Assembly (NCBI GenBank): GCA_947651395.1
Contig: CANSYW010000016.1
Coordinates: 1-40,884 of the forward strand
Origin: an uncultured Pseudoflavonifractor sp.
GTDB taxonomy: Bacteria; Bacillota; Clostridia; Oscillospirales; Oscillospiraceae
Direction: 5' to 3'
Length of the DNA: 40,884 nt
The translations under genes were made by a program, and so were the position numbers. This document shows positions 8,496-17,122 of this stretch, in pieces (position 1 is the stretch's first letter; the number at the start of each line of letters is the position of its first letter). Below the pieces are notes generated by a model. It made no database searches. It was not told the DNA's origin and saw nothing but the letters and a program-made list of their open reading frames with translations.

Positions 8496-8601
8496 GGGAA
8501 GGCCGCCCTCAGGCGGCCTTCCCTCCCCGCGTTTTATACGCCTCTCCCTTTTCGGGGCGTATAAACCTGTCTTTCAGCCCTGAAGGCCGGGTTTATGCGT
8601 C
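8496..8601 (+). promoter_or_regulatory. Structured intercistronic RNA with alternative hairpins
   Basis: The 168-base gap between the binding-protein gene and the first permease is highly structured. Stem A is a perfect 12-bp hairpin (8496-8507 with 8512-8523). Stem B pairs TTTATACGCC (8533-8542) with GGCGTATAAA (8556-8565). Stem C pairs 8557-8567 with 8590-8600 (11 bp, two G-U) and encloses a small hairpin at 8571-8586. B and C share the same strand, so they exclude each other. No U-tract follows. It probably protects the upstream mRNA or tunes permease expression. Confidence 0.6.
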
Positions 8602-8635
8602 TTGACCCCACCCTTTATAAAGGAGGCTTTCTCCC

Positions 8636-9586
8636 ATGTTAAAATACATCGGCAAGCGACTCCTGCGCTCGCTGCTGACCCTTTTCATCATCATCACCAT
8701 CGTCTTTGCCCTGCTGCGGCTCATGCCCATCGAGGGCTATTTCCAGAATTTTGAGAAGATGACCCCCACCCAGATCCAGGTGGGGCTCCAGCAGCTGGGG
8801 CTTACCGACCCCCTCCCCGTCCAGCTCCTCCACTTCTGGCAGAACGCCGCCCAGGGGGACTTCGGCGTCTCTCACAAGTACCGGGTAGGGGTGGATGTGG
8901 TGGAGATCATCTCCGGAAAGATCCCCCTGTCCCTGTCCATCGGCATGTCCGCCCTGGCCCTGGCCCTGCTGCTGGGTCTGCCTCTGGGCATCCTCATGGC
9001 CCGATCCACCCGGACCAGGTGGAAGATCGGCGATAAGCTGGGCACCGTCTTCGTGGTGGTCATCCAGGCCATCCCCGCCGCCATCTATTACATCTTTATC
9101 CAGTTCTACTGTTCTCAGCTGCCGGGATTCTCCATGTTCGTTGACGCCAAGCAGCCTTTGACCTGGGTCCTGCCCGTCTGCTCCCTGGCGCTGGGCAACA
9201 TCGCCTATTACGCCATGTGGCTGCGCCGGTACATGGTGGACGAGAGCAACAAGGACTATGTAAAGCTGGCCCGGGCCAAGGGTGTGCCCACCTCGGAGAT
9301 CTCCCGGAAGCACGTGTTCCGCAACGCCTTTGTCCCTCTGGTACAGTTTATCCCCACCTCGGTGATCCTTACCCTCATGGGCTCACTCTACGTGGAGAGT
9401 CTCTACTCCATCCCCGGCATGGGCGGGCTGCTGGTCAACGCCATCCAGCTCCAGGACAACACCCTGGTTCAGGCCCTGGTGCTCCTCTACGCCGCCATCT
9501 CCATCATCGGATTGCTGGTGGGCGATATCCTCATGGCCCTGCTGGACCCCCGGATCACGTTGGGCAGGAAAGAAGGTGGCCGGTAA
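8636..9586 (+). CDS. Oligopeptide ABC transporter permease, DppB/OppB type
   Basis: A 316-aa inner-membrane permease of the BPD_transp_1 superfamily. It shows the typical N-terminal helix (SLLTLFIIITIVFALLRLMP), a periplasmic-side loop, and five more membrane segments (from about 100, 140, 180, 240 and 285). The EAA-like coupling region KLARAKGVPTSEISRKHVFR (about 210-230) contacts the ATPases. AAAGGAGG precedes the ATG. The TAA stop overlaps the next start by one base (TAATG), so the two permeases are translationally coupled. It pairs with the following permease to form the channel of the muropeptide-operon importer. Confidence 0.93.
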   Translation: MLKYIGKRLLRSLLTLFIIITIVFALLRLMPIEGYFQNFEKMTPTQIQVGLQQLGLTDPLPVQLLHFWQNAAQGDFGVSHKYRVGVDVVEIISGKIPLSLSIGMSALALALLLGLPLGILMARSTRTRWKIGDKLGTVFVVVIQAIPAAIYYIFIQFYCSQLPGFSMFVDAKQPLTWVLPVCSLALGNIAYYAMWLRRYMVDESNKDYVKLARAKGVPTSEISRKHVFRNAFVPLVQFIPTSVILTLMGSLYVESLYSIPGMGGLLVNAIQLQDNTLVQALVLLYAAISIIGLLVGDILMALLDPRITLGRKEGGR

Positions 9587-10659
9587 TGGCGATTTTCCGT
9601 ATAAAGGACAGCAAGACTCAGGCCCTTGCCAACAGCCTGAACAAGGAGAGCGCACGGCAATTCTCTCAGGAGGAGCTGTTCCAATTCGCCCCCTACGACC
9701 CCGACGCCGGGGAACGGGGCGGCTATTCCGACTACTCCTACTGGCGCTCCACCCTGCGGGCTTTCCGCAAAAACCGGGTGGCCATGTTCTTTTTGTGCGT
9801 GATCCTGGCCACCCTGCTCTTCACTTTCCTGGAGCCCCTTATCCCTTATGACAGGGAGCCCAACACCATCTATTACATTGAGCAGGAGAAGATCAATCTC
9901 TTCACCCGCCAACCGGTACTGGATGAACAGGGCAACCCGGTGGTGGAGGTCTCCCGGGCCACCGACCAGCGCCCCGGCCAGGAATTCTGGTTCGGCACCA
10001 ACTCCATCGGTCAGGACCTTTGGAGCCAGATCTGGTCCGGCACCCGCAACAGCCTGTTCATCGGCTTCTCCGTGGCCTGTGTGGACGCTCTTCTGGGCAT
10101 CCTGATGGGGGTTCTCTGGGGTTATGTGCGTAAGCTGGACTTCTTCTTCACCGAGCTCTACAACATCTTTGACAATGTGCCCCAGACCCTCATCGTCATG
10201 ATCATCTCCTATGTGCTCCGCCCCGGCATGGGCACCATGATCTTCGCCATGTGCCTGACCTCCTGGCTGGCCACCGCCCGGTTTATCCGCAACCAGGTGG
10301 TCATTATCCGGGACCGGGACTATAACCTGGCCTCCCGGTGCCTGGGCACCTCCACCTGGCGCCTCATCACCAAAAACCTGCTGCCTTATCTGGTGAGTAT
10401 CATTACCATGCGCATGGCCCTGGCCATCCCCGCTGCCATCAACAACGAGGTGTTCATCACCTACATCGGTCTGGGCGTCCCTCTGGAGACCCCCACCCTG
10501 GGCAATCTGGTGGAGACCGGCCGCAAGGTGATGGGCGAGGCGGCGCTCCGCTACCAGCTGTTTATCCCGGTGGTCATTCTTGCCACCATTACCATCTCCT
10601 TCTACATCATCGGCAACGCCTTTGCCGACGCCGCCGATCCCAAGAACCATGTAAACTGA
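9586..10659 (+). CDS. Oligopeptide ABC transporter permease, DppC/OppC type
   Basis: A 357-aa second permease. A hydrophilic N-terminal extension (about 1-60) precedes the first helix (VAMFFLCVILATLLFTFLEP), a periplasmic loop including the OppC-type segment FWFGTNSIGQDLWSQ, and then the five-helix core. The coupling motif is LASRCLGTSTWRLITKNLLP. The start is the ATG overlapping the upstream stop, since the open frame further upstream lies inside the previous gene. Together with the preceding permease it forms the membrane heterodimer. At 357 residues it is somewhat longer than common DppC proteins (about 300), because of an insertion after helix 1 (about 85-120). Confidence 0.92.
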   Translation: MAIFRIKDSKTQALANSLNKESARQFSQEELFQFAPYDPDAGERGGYSDYSYWRSTLRAFRKNRVAMFFLCVILATLLFTFLEPLIPYDREPNTIYYIEQEKINLFTRQPVLDEQGNPVVEVSRATDQRPGQEFWFGTNSIGQDLWSQIWSGTRNSLFIGFSVACVDALLGILMGVLWGYVRKLDFFFTELYNIFDNVPQTLIVMIISYVLRPGMGTMIFAMCLTSWLATARFIRNQVVIIRDRDYNLASRCLGTSTWRLITKNLLPYLVSIITMRMALAIPAAINNEVFITYIGLGVPLETPTLGNLVETGRKVMGEAALRYQLFIPVVILATITISFYIIGNAFADAADPKNHVN

Positions 10660-10674
10660 GAGGGGGCCCTTTTT

Positions 10675-11721
10675 ATGCCAAATGAAAACGCCATCCTCTC
10701 CTTTGAGGATCTGGAGATAGAATTTACCCTTCGGGGCCAGGTGCTCCGGGCCATCCGAAGCGTCTGTCTGGACGTGTACCGGGGCGAGTCTCTGGCCATT
10801 GTGGGCGAGTCCGGCTCGGGTAAGAGCGTATTTACCAAGTCCGCCATGGGCCTGCTGGACGCCAACGGGGCTATCACCGGCGGCCACATCTGGTATGAGG
10901 GCAAAGATCTGGCCCGATACACCACCGAGAAGGAGTGGCGCGCCATCCGGGGCAAGGAGATCGCCATGGTCATGCAGGATCCCATGACCTCCCTCAACCC
11001 CCTTCAGACCATCGGCGACCAGATCGCCGAGGCGGTGCGTCTCCACCAGGATCTGAAGGGCGGGGCGGCCAAGGCCGCCGCCGTCGAAGCCCTGGCCGCC
11101 GTGGGCATCGACGAGCCCGAGCGCCGCTATAAGCAATTTCCCCATGAGTTCTCCGGCGGTATGCGGCAGCGGGTGGTCATCGCTATTGCCGTGGCCTGCC
11201 GGCCCAAGGTACTCATCTGTGACGAACCCACCACCGCCCTGGACGTGACCATCCAGGCTCAGATCCTGGATCTGATCAAGATCCTCCAGAAAAAGCTGGA
11301 TCTCACCACGATCTATATCACCCACGATCTGGGGGTGGTGGCCAATGTGGCCGACCGGATCGCCGTGATGTACGCCGGAGACATCGTGGAGGTGGGCAAG
11401 TGCGAGGAGGTCTTCTACGACCCCAGACATCCCTACACCTGGGCGCTCCTCTCCTCCCTGCCCCAGCTGGGCGTAAAGGGCCAGGCGCTCTACTCCATCC
11501 AGGGCACCCCGCCCAACCTCTTCCACGAGGTCCACGGGGACGCCTTTGCCCCCCGGAACCCCCAGGCGTTGAACATCGACTTTGTGGAGCGTCCCCCCCT
11601 CTTTGAGGTGACCCCCACCCATAAGGCCCGGACGTGGCTCCTGGACCCCAGGGCTCCTAAGGTGGAGCCTCCGGAGCACATTCGCCAGCTGCGGCAGAAG
11701 GGAGGGTACCTCCATGGCTGA
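10675..11721 (+). CDS. Oligopeptide ABC transporter ATPase, DppD/OppD type
   Basis: A 348-aa ATPase that powers the peptide importer from the cytoplasmic face. Walker A GESGSGKS is at 44-51, followed by a Q-loop (VMQDP), the signature FSGGMRQR, Walker [12 protein letters not shown] and the switch histidine (THDLG). The C-terminal oligopeptide-transport extension is present ([14 protein letters not shown]). The cysteines usually found in the following motif of this family are absent: the segment reads [12 protein letters not shown]. It begins 15 bases after the permease gene and overlaps the next ATPase gene by 8 bases, so it is in the same operon. Confidence 0.93.
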   Translation: MPNENAILSFEDLEIEFTLRGQVLRAIRSVCLDVYRGESLAIVGESGSGKSVFTKSAMGLLDANGAITGGHIWYEGKDLARYTTEKEWRAIRGKEIAMVMQDPMTSLNPLQTIGDQIAEAVRLHQDLKGGAAKAAAVEALAAVGIDEPERRYKQFPHEFSGGMRQRVVIAIAVACRPKVLICDEPTTALDVTIQAQILDLIKILQKKLDLTTIYITHDLGVVANVADRIAVMYAGDIVEVGKCEEVFYDPRHPYTWALLSSLPQLGVKGQALYSIQGTPPNLFHEVHGDAFAPRNPQALNIDFVERPPLFEVTPTHKARTWLLDPRAPKVEPPEHIRQLRQKGGYLHG

Positions 11722-12655
11722 GACACGGGAAAAGCTCCTGGAAGTGGAGAACCTCCAGGTCACCTTCGGCACCAAGCGTCACCCCTTTACCGCGGTGGAC
11801 GGGGTCTCCTTCGATATCTACAGGGGAGAGACCTTCGGCCTGGTGGGCGAATCCGGCTCGGGCAAAACCACCATCGGTCGGGCCATCATCCGGGTCAATC
11901 CGGTCTCCGGGGGCACAGTGAAGTATAAGGGGGAGGTCATCTCCGGCAAAGTGAGCCGGGAGACCGACCGACGCATCATCCAGAACATCCAGATGATCTT
12001 CCAGGATCCCATGGCCTCCCTCAATGAGCGGGCCAAGGTGGACTACATTGTCTCCGAGGGCCTCTACGCCCTGGGGGAAAAACTCAGTGAGGAGGCGCGC
12101 AAGGAGAAGGTGGCCAAAGCCCTCAGCGACGTGGGCCTTCTCCCCGAGTTCGCCAGCCGCTTCCCCCACGAGTTCTCCGGCGGTCAGCGCCAGCGCATCG
12201 GCATCGCCCGGGCCCTCATTATGGAGCCGGAATTCATCATCGCCGATGAGCCCATCTCCGCCTTGGATGTGTCCATCCGGGCCCAGGTACTGAACCTTAT
12301 GTCCCGGCTCCAGAAAGAGCGGGGCCTCACCTATCTCTTCATCGCCCACGATCTGTCGGTGGTACGTTTTATCTCCGACCGCATCGGCGTCATCTACAAG
12401 GGCAAGCTCATGGAGCTGGCGGGCAGTGAGCAGCTCTTCGCCCACCCTCTCCACCCCTATACCCAGGCCCTCCTCTCCGCCATCCCCATGCCCGACCCGG
12501 AGAGCGAACGGGAGAAAAAGCTGGTGGTCTACGATCCCACCCGGCACGGGTATACTGAGAACGATCCCCCCCTCTGGGAAGAGTTGGAGGACGGTCACTT
12601 TGTCCGGGGCAGCCGGCGGGAGCTGGAGGGCTACCGGAAGCTCCTGGGTCAATAA
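11714..12655 (+). CDS. Oligopeptide ABC transporter ATPase, DppF/OppF (YkfD) type
   Basis: A 313-aa partner ATPase. Walker A is GESGSGKTT (about 46-54). Next come the Q-loop FQDPMASLN, the signature FSGGQRQR, Walker [12 protein letters not shown] and the H-loop AHDLS, then the OppF-type tail ([15 protein letters not shown]). The tail beyond 280 is charged and lacks the usual cysteine. It overlaps the upstream ATPase gene by 8 bases and lies 24 bases before the LD-carboxypeptidase gene. In Bacillus the ykf operon also carries an OppF-like ATPase next to the epimerase and endopeptidase, which supports a dedicated muropeptide importer here. Confidence 0.93.
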   Translation: MAETREKLLEVENLQVTFGTKRHPFTAVDGVSFDIYRGETFGLVGESGSGKTTIGRAIIRVNPVSGGTVKYKGEVISGKVSRETDRRIIQNIQMIFQDPMASLNERAKVDYIVSEGLYALGEKLSEEARKEKVAKALSDVGLLPEFASRFPHEFSGGQRQRIGIARALIMEPEFIIADEPISALDVSIRAQVLNLMSRLQKERGLTYLFIAHDLSVVRFISDRIGVIYKGKLMELAGSEQLFAHPLHPYTQALLSAIPMPDPESEREKKLVVYDPTRHGYTENDPPLWEELEDGHFVRGSRRELEGYRKLLGQ

Positions 12656-12679
12656 GCACTCCTCAAAGGTGATGATATT

Positions 12680-13594
12680 ATGTTAACTCCTCCCTCCCTC
12701 TACCCCGGCGCGCGGCTGGCCCTGGTGGCTCCGGCATCCGCTGTGCCGGAAGAGCGGCTTCAGCCCGCCATCGACGCCGTCAAAGCCCTGGGACTGGAGC
12801 CGGTGGTCTTCCCTTCTTGCTATTATGTAAACCATCACGGCTACTTTGCCGCCGATGACGCCCAGCGGGCCAAGGATATTCAGGACGCCTTTTCCGACAG
12901 CGACATCCAGGGCGTCATGTGCATCCGGGGCGGCTACGGCGCGGGACGGCTGCTCCCTCTGCTGAACTTCCGGGACATTGCCCGGCACCCCAAGTTCTTC
13001 GCCGGATACTCTGACGTCACCGCCCTCCACATCGCCCTCAATCAGAGCTGCCGGCTGGTGACCTATCACACCCCCATGCCCTCCACCGAGTGGTACAAGG
13101 GGCTGGACGAGTTCACCACCACCTACCTCCGCCGGGCCCTCTTCGGCGCTCTCACCGGCCCCATGCCCCTGGGAGACAAAGTCCGGCCCCTCACCTCCGG
13201 CCGTGCCAAGGGACAGCTGTGCGGCGGCAACCTCTCCCTGGTCCAGAACAGTCTGGGCACCCCCTGGGAGATCGACACCCGGGGCAAGATCCTCTTCCTG
13301 GAGGACGTGGATGAAAAGACCTATCACCTGGACGTGATGCTCACCCAGCTGCGCAACGCCGGAAAGTTCGACGACTGTGACGGCCTTCTGCTGGGGGATT
13401 GGACTGACTGCGTACCCGAGCGGCCCGAGCTCACCCTCACTCTGGAGGAGATCATCCGGGAGACCATCCTCCCCGCCGGCAAGCCGGTGCTCTCAGGCCT
13501 TCCCGCCGGACACAGTCTGCCCACCATGTCCCTGCCCATGGGCGCTACGGTGTCCATGGATGCAGACGCCAAAACGCTGGAGGTTTGCGTATGA
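12680..13594 (+). CDS. ykfA: LD-carboxypeptidase (peptidase family S66)
   Basis: A 304-aa cytoplasmic serine peptidase that removes the terminal D-Ala from murein tetrapeptides (L-Ala-D-Glu-mDAP-D-Ala) to give the tripeptide. Catalytic residues of the S66 family are in place: nucleophile S111 in AGYSDVTAL, E208 in LFLEDVDE and H278 in PAGHSLP. The conserved IRGGYGAGRLLP segment (82-94) forms part of the oxyanion region. There is no signal peptide, as expected for recycling. A MccF-type immunity peptidase is the main alternative within S66, but the operon context favours LdcA/YkfA. The stop overlaps the ATG of the endopeptidase gene (ATGA). Confidence 0.92.
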   Translation: MLTPPSLYPGARLALVAPASAVPEERLQPAIDAVKALGLEPVVFPSCYYVNHHGYFAADDAQRAKDIQDAFSDSDIQGVMCIRGGYGAGRLLPLLNFRDIARHPKFFAGYSDVTALHIALNQSCRLVTYHTPMPSTEWYKGLDEFTTTYLRRALFGALTGPMPLGDKVRPLTSGRAKGQLCGGNLSLVQNSLGTPWEIDTRGKILFLEDVDEKTYHLDVMLTQLRNAGKFDDCDGLLLGDWTDCVPERPELTLTLEEIIRETILPAGKPVLSGLPAGHSLPTMSLPMGATVSMDADAKTLEVCV

Positions 13595-14433
13595 AGGTCA
13601 TTGTCAACTCCCCCATCTGCCCCCTGATGACCCAGCCCCGTCCCGACTGCGAGTGCGCCGACGAGGCCCTTTTCGGCATGGTGCTGGAGGTGCTGGAACA
13701 GACCACCTTCGGCTTCTGGAAGGTGCGCGCCCACTACCGCTACGAGGGCTATGTCTCGGTACACGGGCTGGTCATCAGCGACCAAAGCGCCGAAGCGTGG
13801 GCCACCCTGCCCAAGAAGGTGGTGCTCCACAAGAGCACCTGCGACGTGATGGCCCAGCCCAAGGTCCAGTCCTGGCCCCTGGTCACTCTGCCTCTGGGTG
13901 CGGTGGTGGCGGTGACCGAGCCCCCTGAGACGGACCCCGAGACCGGGGCGCCCACCGGGTGGCAAATGGTCTCCCTCCCCGACGGCCGGGAGGGCTATGT
14001 CCGCTCCAGCTGGCTGGATACCTATTATGACAAGCCCATCGACCTGCCGGAGCGGGAACTGCGCCGGCGGCTGGTGGACACCGCCTGTCTCTTCACCCAC
14101 AGCCAGTACCGCTGGGGGGGCAAGACCCCTCTGGGCGTGGACTGCTCGGGGCTTGTGTCCATGAGCTACCTGCTCAACGGCATCGTCATCTGGCGGGACG
14201 CCTCCATCAAGGAGGGCTTCCCCATCCATCCCATCGACCTGAAGGACGCCGGGCCCGGGGATCTGCTCTTCTTCCCCGGCCATGTGGCCATGTATATGGG
14301 GGACAACCGGTACATCCACTCCACCGGCAAAGCGGGTGACGACGGGGTCACCTTCAACAGCCTGAGCCCCAAGGACGCCATCTTCCGCGCCGACCTGCTG
14401 GAAAAGCTCACCGGTGTGGGAAGCTATTTTTGA
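13591..14433 (+). CDS. ykfC: NlpC/P60 gamma-D-glutamyl-L-diamino acid endopeptidase (YkfC-like)
   Basis: A 280-aa cysteine peptidase expected to split L-Ala-gamma-D-Glu from the diamino acid in murein tripeptide. Two N-terminal bacterial SH3-type domains (about 1-65 and 70-145) precede the NlpC/P60 domain (about 150-280). The catalytic triad is C185 (VDCSG), H231 (FFPGHVAMY) and H243 (YIHS). There is no signal peptide, so it acts in the cytoplasm, as in YkfC recycling enzymes and unlike secreted wall hydrolases. The ATG at 13591 overlaps the upstream stop, which decides the start. It is the last gene of the operon, directly before a strong terminator. The products feed the epimerase (dipeptide) and the mDAP/lysine pool. 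Confidence 0.93.
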   Translation: MKVIVNSPICPLMTQPRPDCECADEALFGMVLEVLEQTTFGFWKVRAHYRYEGYVSVHGLVISDQSAEAWATLPKKVVLHKSTCDVMAQPKVQSWPLVTLPLGAVVAVTEPPETDPETGAPTGWQMVSLPDGREGYVRSSWLDTYYDKPIDLPERELRRRLVDTACLFTHSQYRWGGKTPLGVDCSGLVSMSYLLNGIVIWRDASIKEGFPIHPIDLKDAGPGDLLFFPGHVAMYMGDNRYIHSTGKAGDDGVTFNSLSPKDAIFRADLLEKLTGVGSYF

Positions 14434-14444
14434 TCCATAATACA

Positions 14445-14477
14445 AAAGACTCGGGCATGATACGCCCGAGTCTTTTT
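14445..14477. terminator. Bidirectional intrinsic terminator
   Basis: AAAGACTCGGGC (14445-14456) pairs perfectly with GCCCGAGTCTTT (14464-14475) around a 7-base loop. On the plus strand T-runs end the muropeptide operon. On the minus strand the complementary run (CTTTTG) ends the recG-linked operon. Two convergent operons share it. Confidence 0.93.
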
Positions 14478-14491
14478 CCATTCAGAGGGGC

Positions 14492-14890
14492 TTACGCCTC
14501 CCCCTCCATGATCTCCGCGGCCATCTCCACGGCGTCAAAAACCATCCTGTCGCAGTGGCTCTTGCGCTCCTCCCCCCGCTGGGCGGCCGCCTTCAGAAGC
14601 TCCGCGCAGTTCAAAGCGCCGTTCTTGTCCCGGAAGCGGCGCAGCAGCTCCTGGCCGCTCTTCTCCCCCGCTCCCTGCAGCCCCAGGGCCATGAGGGCTC
14701 CGGTCACCGCGCCGCAAACTGAGCCGCAGCGCATTCCGCTGCCGAAAAAGGCCCCCATCCGGACACAGTCCGCCTCATCAGGGCCATCCTCGGGCCGAAG
14801 GGCAATGATGGCGGCCTGGGCACAATTGTAGTGGGCGGATGCGTCGGCGCGCAAGGCCCTCGCCTTCGTCAGACAACCTTCTTTTTTCAT
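14492..14890 (-). CDS. C_GCAxxG_C_C family protein (redox/metal-type cysteine protein)
   Basis: A 132-aa protein of the C_GCAxxG_C_C family, named for its cysteine pattern and common in anaerobes. The first cysteine is C23 (HYNCAQA), the core is CGSVCGAVTGAL (about 55-66), and later cysteines lie in LNCAELL and SHCDRM. The function is not established; the cysteines suggest a metal centre or redox role. ATG at 14890 is chosen because GGAG lies 9 bases upstream, while the ATG at 14896 is too close to it. The gene follows recG by 20 bases and ends at the bidirectional terminator, so the two are probably co-transcribed. Confidence 0.85.
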   Translation of the reverse strand: MKKEGCLTKARALRADASAHYNCAQAAIIALRPEDGPDEADCVRMGAFFGSGMRCGSVCGAVTGALMALGLQGAGEKSGQELLRRFRDKNGALNCAELLKAAAQRGEERKSHCDRMVFDAVEMAAEIMEGEA

Positions 14891-14910
14891 GGTCATATTC
14901 TCCTTTTTTC

Positions 14911-16959
14911 TCAGTTGAAAATATCTCCATCCTCGGCAAAGAGCCTGCGGATCTTCTCCAATACCGGGCGGTTCCGGGGCGTGCTGAGCGTGGGATCGTC
15001 CCTCAGCAGCGCTTCCGCCGCCTCCTGGGCCTCCTTGAGCACCCGGGTGTCCCCCGCCAGGTCGGCCGCCTTCATCACAGGCAGACCGTGCTGGCGCTGG
15101 CCGAAGAAGTCGCCGGGCCCCCGGAGCTCCAGATCCTTTTCCGCGATTTTGAACCCGTCGTTGGTCTGGCAGAAATAGCGCAGCCGCTCTCTGGTCTCCT
15201 GGGTGCGGTTGTCGCTGATGAGCACACAGTAGGACTGCCACTGCCCCCGGCCCACCCGGCCCCGGAGCTGGTGGAGCTGGCTGAGACCGAAGCGGTCGGC
15301 GTTTTCAATCACCATCAGGTTGGCGTTGGGCACATCCACCCCCACCTCCACCACGGTGGTGGACACCAGCACGTCCACCTCCCCCGCGCCGAAGGCGGCC
15401 ATCACCGCTTCCTTGTCCCTGCTTTTCAGCTTGCCGTGGACGAAGGCCACCCGCAGGTCGGGGAACACCGTTTCCGCAAGCTCTTTGGCGTAGGCGGTCA
15501 CCGCCTTCATGCCGTCGGACTCCCCCTCCTCCACGGCGGGGCATATCATATAAACCTGGCGGCCCTGGGAAACCTGCTTGCGGACAAAGTTATACATCCT
15601 CGCCCGCTTGTCCTCCCCCACCAGGTAGGTCTCCACCGGAGTGCGGCCGGGGGGCAGCTCATCGATGACCGTCACGTCCAGATCCCCGTAGATCAGCAGG
15701 GCCAGGGTCCTGGGGATGGGGGTGGCGGACATGACCAGCACGTGGGGCGGCTGAGCGGCCTTGGCGCTGAGGGCGGAGCGCTGTCCCACCCCGAAGCGGT
15801 GCTGTTCGTCGGTGATGACCAGCCCCAGCTCCCGATAGGTCACACCCTCTGAGAGCAGGGCGTGGGTCCCCACCGCCAGGTCGATCTCTCCCGCCGTCAG
15901 GGCGGCGTGGACGGCCCTCTTTTCCGCCGCCTTCAGGCTGCCGGTGAGCAGCCCCACCCGGATCCCCGCAGGTGAGAGAAGCCCGGACAGGGTCTCATAG
16001 TGCTGTCGGGCCAGGATCTCCGTGGGGGCCATCATGGCGCTCTGGAAGCCCCCGGCGTGGGCCAGCCACACAGCGAAGGCGGCCACCGCCGTCTTACCCG
16101 AGCCCACGTCTCCCTGGATCAGCCGGTTCATGGCCCGCCCTGAGATCAGGTCATCCCGAAGAGCCTCCATGGCCCGCCGCTGGGCTCCCGTAGGAGGAAA
16201 GGGCAGCAGGGGCCGGAACTCCTCCACCGATCCTGGGGGGAACACCCGTCCCGCCATCTCCCCCCTGCGCTTGCGCAGGAAGGCCATGCCGCAGGATAGG
16301 GTAAAGAGCTCTTCAAACACCGCCCGCCGCCGGGCGATGGCCAGGGCCTCCTGATCCGTGGGGAAATGGAGATTCCGGCAGGCATATTCCATGGCGCACA
16401 GGGCGTGCTCCTGCCGCACTCCGGCGGGGAGCTCCTCCGGGAGCAGCTGGGCGCAGCCCTCCACACACTGGAGGGCCAGCCCCGCCAGCAGATTGTTGGA
16501 GATCCCGGCGGTGAGAGGATAGACCGGCATGATCCGTCCGGTGAACCGGGCCCTGTCCTCCCGCTCGAAGATGGGATTGGTCATCTGCCGCCGACCCCCG
16601 GAGACCTCCACACGGCCATAGAGGATATAGCTCTCCCCCACCCGGAGGGCCTGGCGGACATAGTCCTGGTTGAAAAACACCGCCGTGGCCGAACCGGAGC
16701 CGTCCACCACCTTGCACCGGGTGATGGTCAGGCCCTTGCGGATATAGGAGGAGGTGGGCGTCTCCGCCACCAGGACGGATACGCACACCGGCTCCTCCGC
16801 CGGGGCCTGGGCGATGGGATAGGTTTTGGTGCGATCCTCATAGGCTCTGGGCCAATAGGTCAGAAGGTCGCCCGCCGTATGAAGCCCCAGCCTGGCCAGT
16901 GCCTTGGCCTTGGCCGGGCCGATGCCGGGAAAGGACTGAAGGGGGGTACTGAGCTCCAC
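14911..16959 (-). CDS. recG: ATP-dependent DNA helicase RecG
   Basis: A 682-aa helicase that remodels stalled replication forks and branch-migrates Holliday junctions. The N-terminal wedge/OB domain (about 10-160; FPGIGPAKAKALARLGL) precedes the helicase core: GDVGSGKTAVA (Walker A), MMAPTEILARQHYETL, DEQHRFGVGQR (DEQH box) and MSATPIPRTLAL. The C-terminal half (VSTTVVEVGVDVPNAN; QLRGRVGRG) and the TRG region (CQTNDGFKIAEKDLELRGPGD) are also present. Length is normal for RecG. The GTG start at 16959 is chosen because GGAGG lies 8 bases upstream; an upstream in-frame start would lengthen the protein without a ribosome site. A candidate promoter lies at 16993-17021. Confidence 0.96.
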   Translation of the reverse strand: MELSTPLQSFPGIGPAKAKALARLGLHTAGDLLTYWPRAYEDRTKTYPIAQAPAEEPVCVSVLVAETPTSSYIRKGLTITRCKVVDGSGSATAVFFNQDYVRQALRVGESYILYGRVEVSGGRRQMTNPIFEREDRARFTGRIMPVYPLTAGISNNLLAGLALQCVEGCAQLLPEELPAGVRQEHALCAMEYACRNLHFPTDQEALAIARRRAVFEELFTLSCGMAFLRKRRGEMAGRVFPPGSVEEFRPLLPFPPTGAQRRAMEALRDDLISGRAMNRLIQGDVGSGKTAVAAFAVWLAHAGGFQSAMMAPTEILARQHYETLSGLLSPAGIRVGLLTGSLKAAEKRAVHAALTAGEIDLAVGTHALLSEGVTYRELGLVITDEQHRFGVGQRSALSAKAAQPPHVLVMSATPIPRTLALLIYGDLDVTVIDELPPGRTPVETYLVGEDKRARMYNFVRKQVSQGRQVYMICPAVEEGESDGMKAVTAYAKELAETVFPDLRVAFVHGKLKSRDKEAVMAAFGAGEVDVLVSTTVVEVGVDVPNANLMVIENADRFGLSQLHQLRGRVGRGQWQSYCVLISDNRTQETRERLRYFCQTNDGFKIAEKDLELRGPGDFFGQRQHGLPVMKAADLAGDTRVLKEAQEAAEALLRDDPTLSTPRNRPVLEKIRRLFAEDGDIFN

Positions 16960-16992
16960 AGGGGGCGCCTCCTCTCGTTTTATTCCGCCCTT

Positions 16993-17021
16993 ATGGTAAC
17001 ACAAATCAGCCCCGGAGGCAA
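16993..17021 (-). promoter_or_regulatory. Candidate promoter for recG
   Basis: On the minus strand there is TTGCCT (17021-17016), a 17-base spacer and TACCAT (16998-16993). Both boxes match four of six consensus bases. The position, about 35 bases before the GTG, is suitable. Confidence 0.5.
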
Positions 17022-17058
17022 TGGGAAAGGGCCTTCCCGCAAAACGAACTTAATCCAG

Positions 17059-17105
17059 AAAAAGACCGTGGAGACCCGCTTTGTCCGCGGCTCTCCACGA
17101 TCTTT
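17059..17105 (-). terminator. Terminator of the symporter-nitroreductase operon
   Basis: AAAGACCGTGGAGA (17061-17074) pairs with TCTCCACGATCTTT (17092-17105) with one mismatch. On the minus strand the stem runs into five Us (17063-17059). It ends transcription coming from the nitroreductase gene before recG. Confidence 0.75.
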
Positions 17106-17122
17106 GCTCTGTGTGTCTGCCA

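Noticed and set aside
9217-9585. An in-frame upstream extension of the second permease gene (123 extra codons)
   Set aside because: It lies inside the first permease gene in another frame, and the ATG overlapping that gene's stop is the normal coupled start.
9487-11775. Very long antisense open frames opposite the transporter and pyruvate carboxylase genes (for example 9487-11775, 6482-8416 and 33169-35562, minus strand)
   Set aside because: They are rich in Gly/His/Val/Leu with no recognisable domain and lie opposite well-supported genes; this is typical of GC-biased third codon positions.
5049-14433. Lysine fermentation to butyrate as the reason for a lysine riboswitch near butyrate genes
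   Set aside because: No lysine aminomutase or 3-keto-5-aminohexanoate genes are present, and the riboswitch operon is a separate muropeptide unit ending at 14477.
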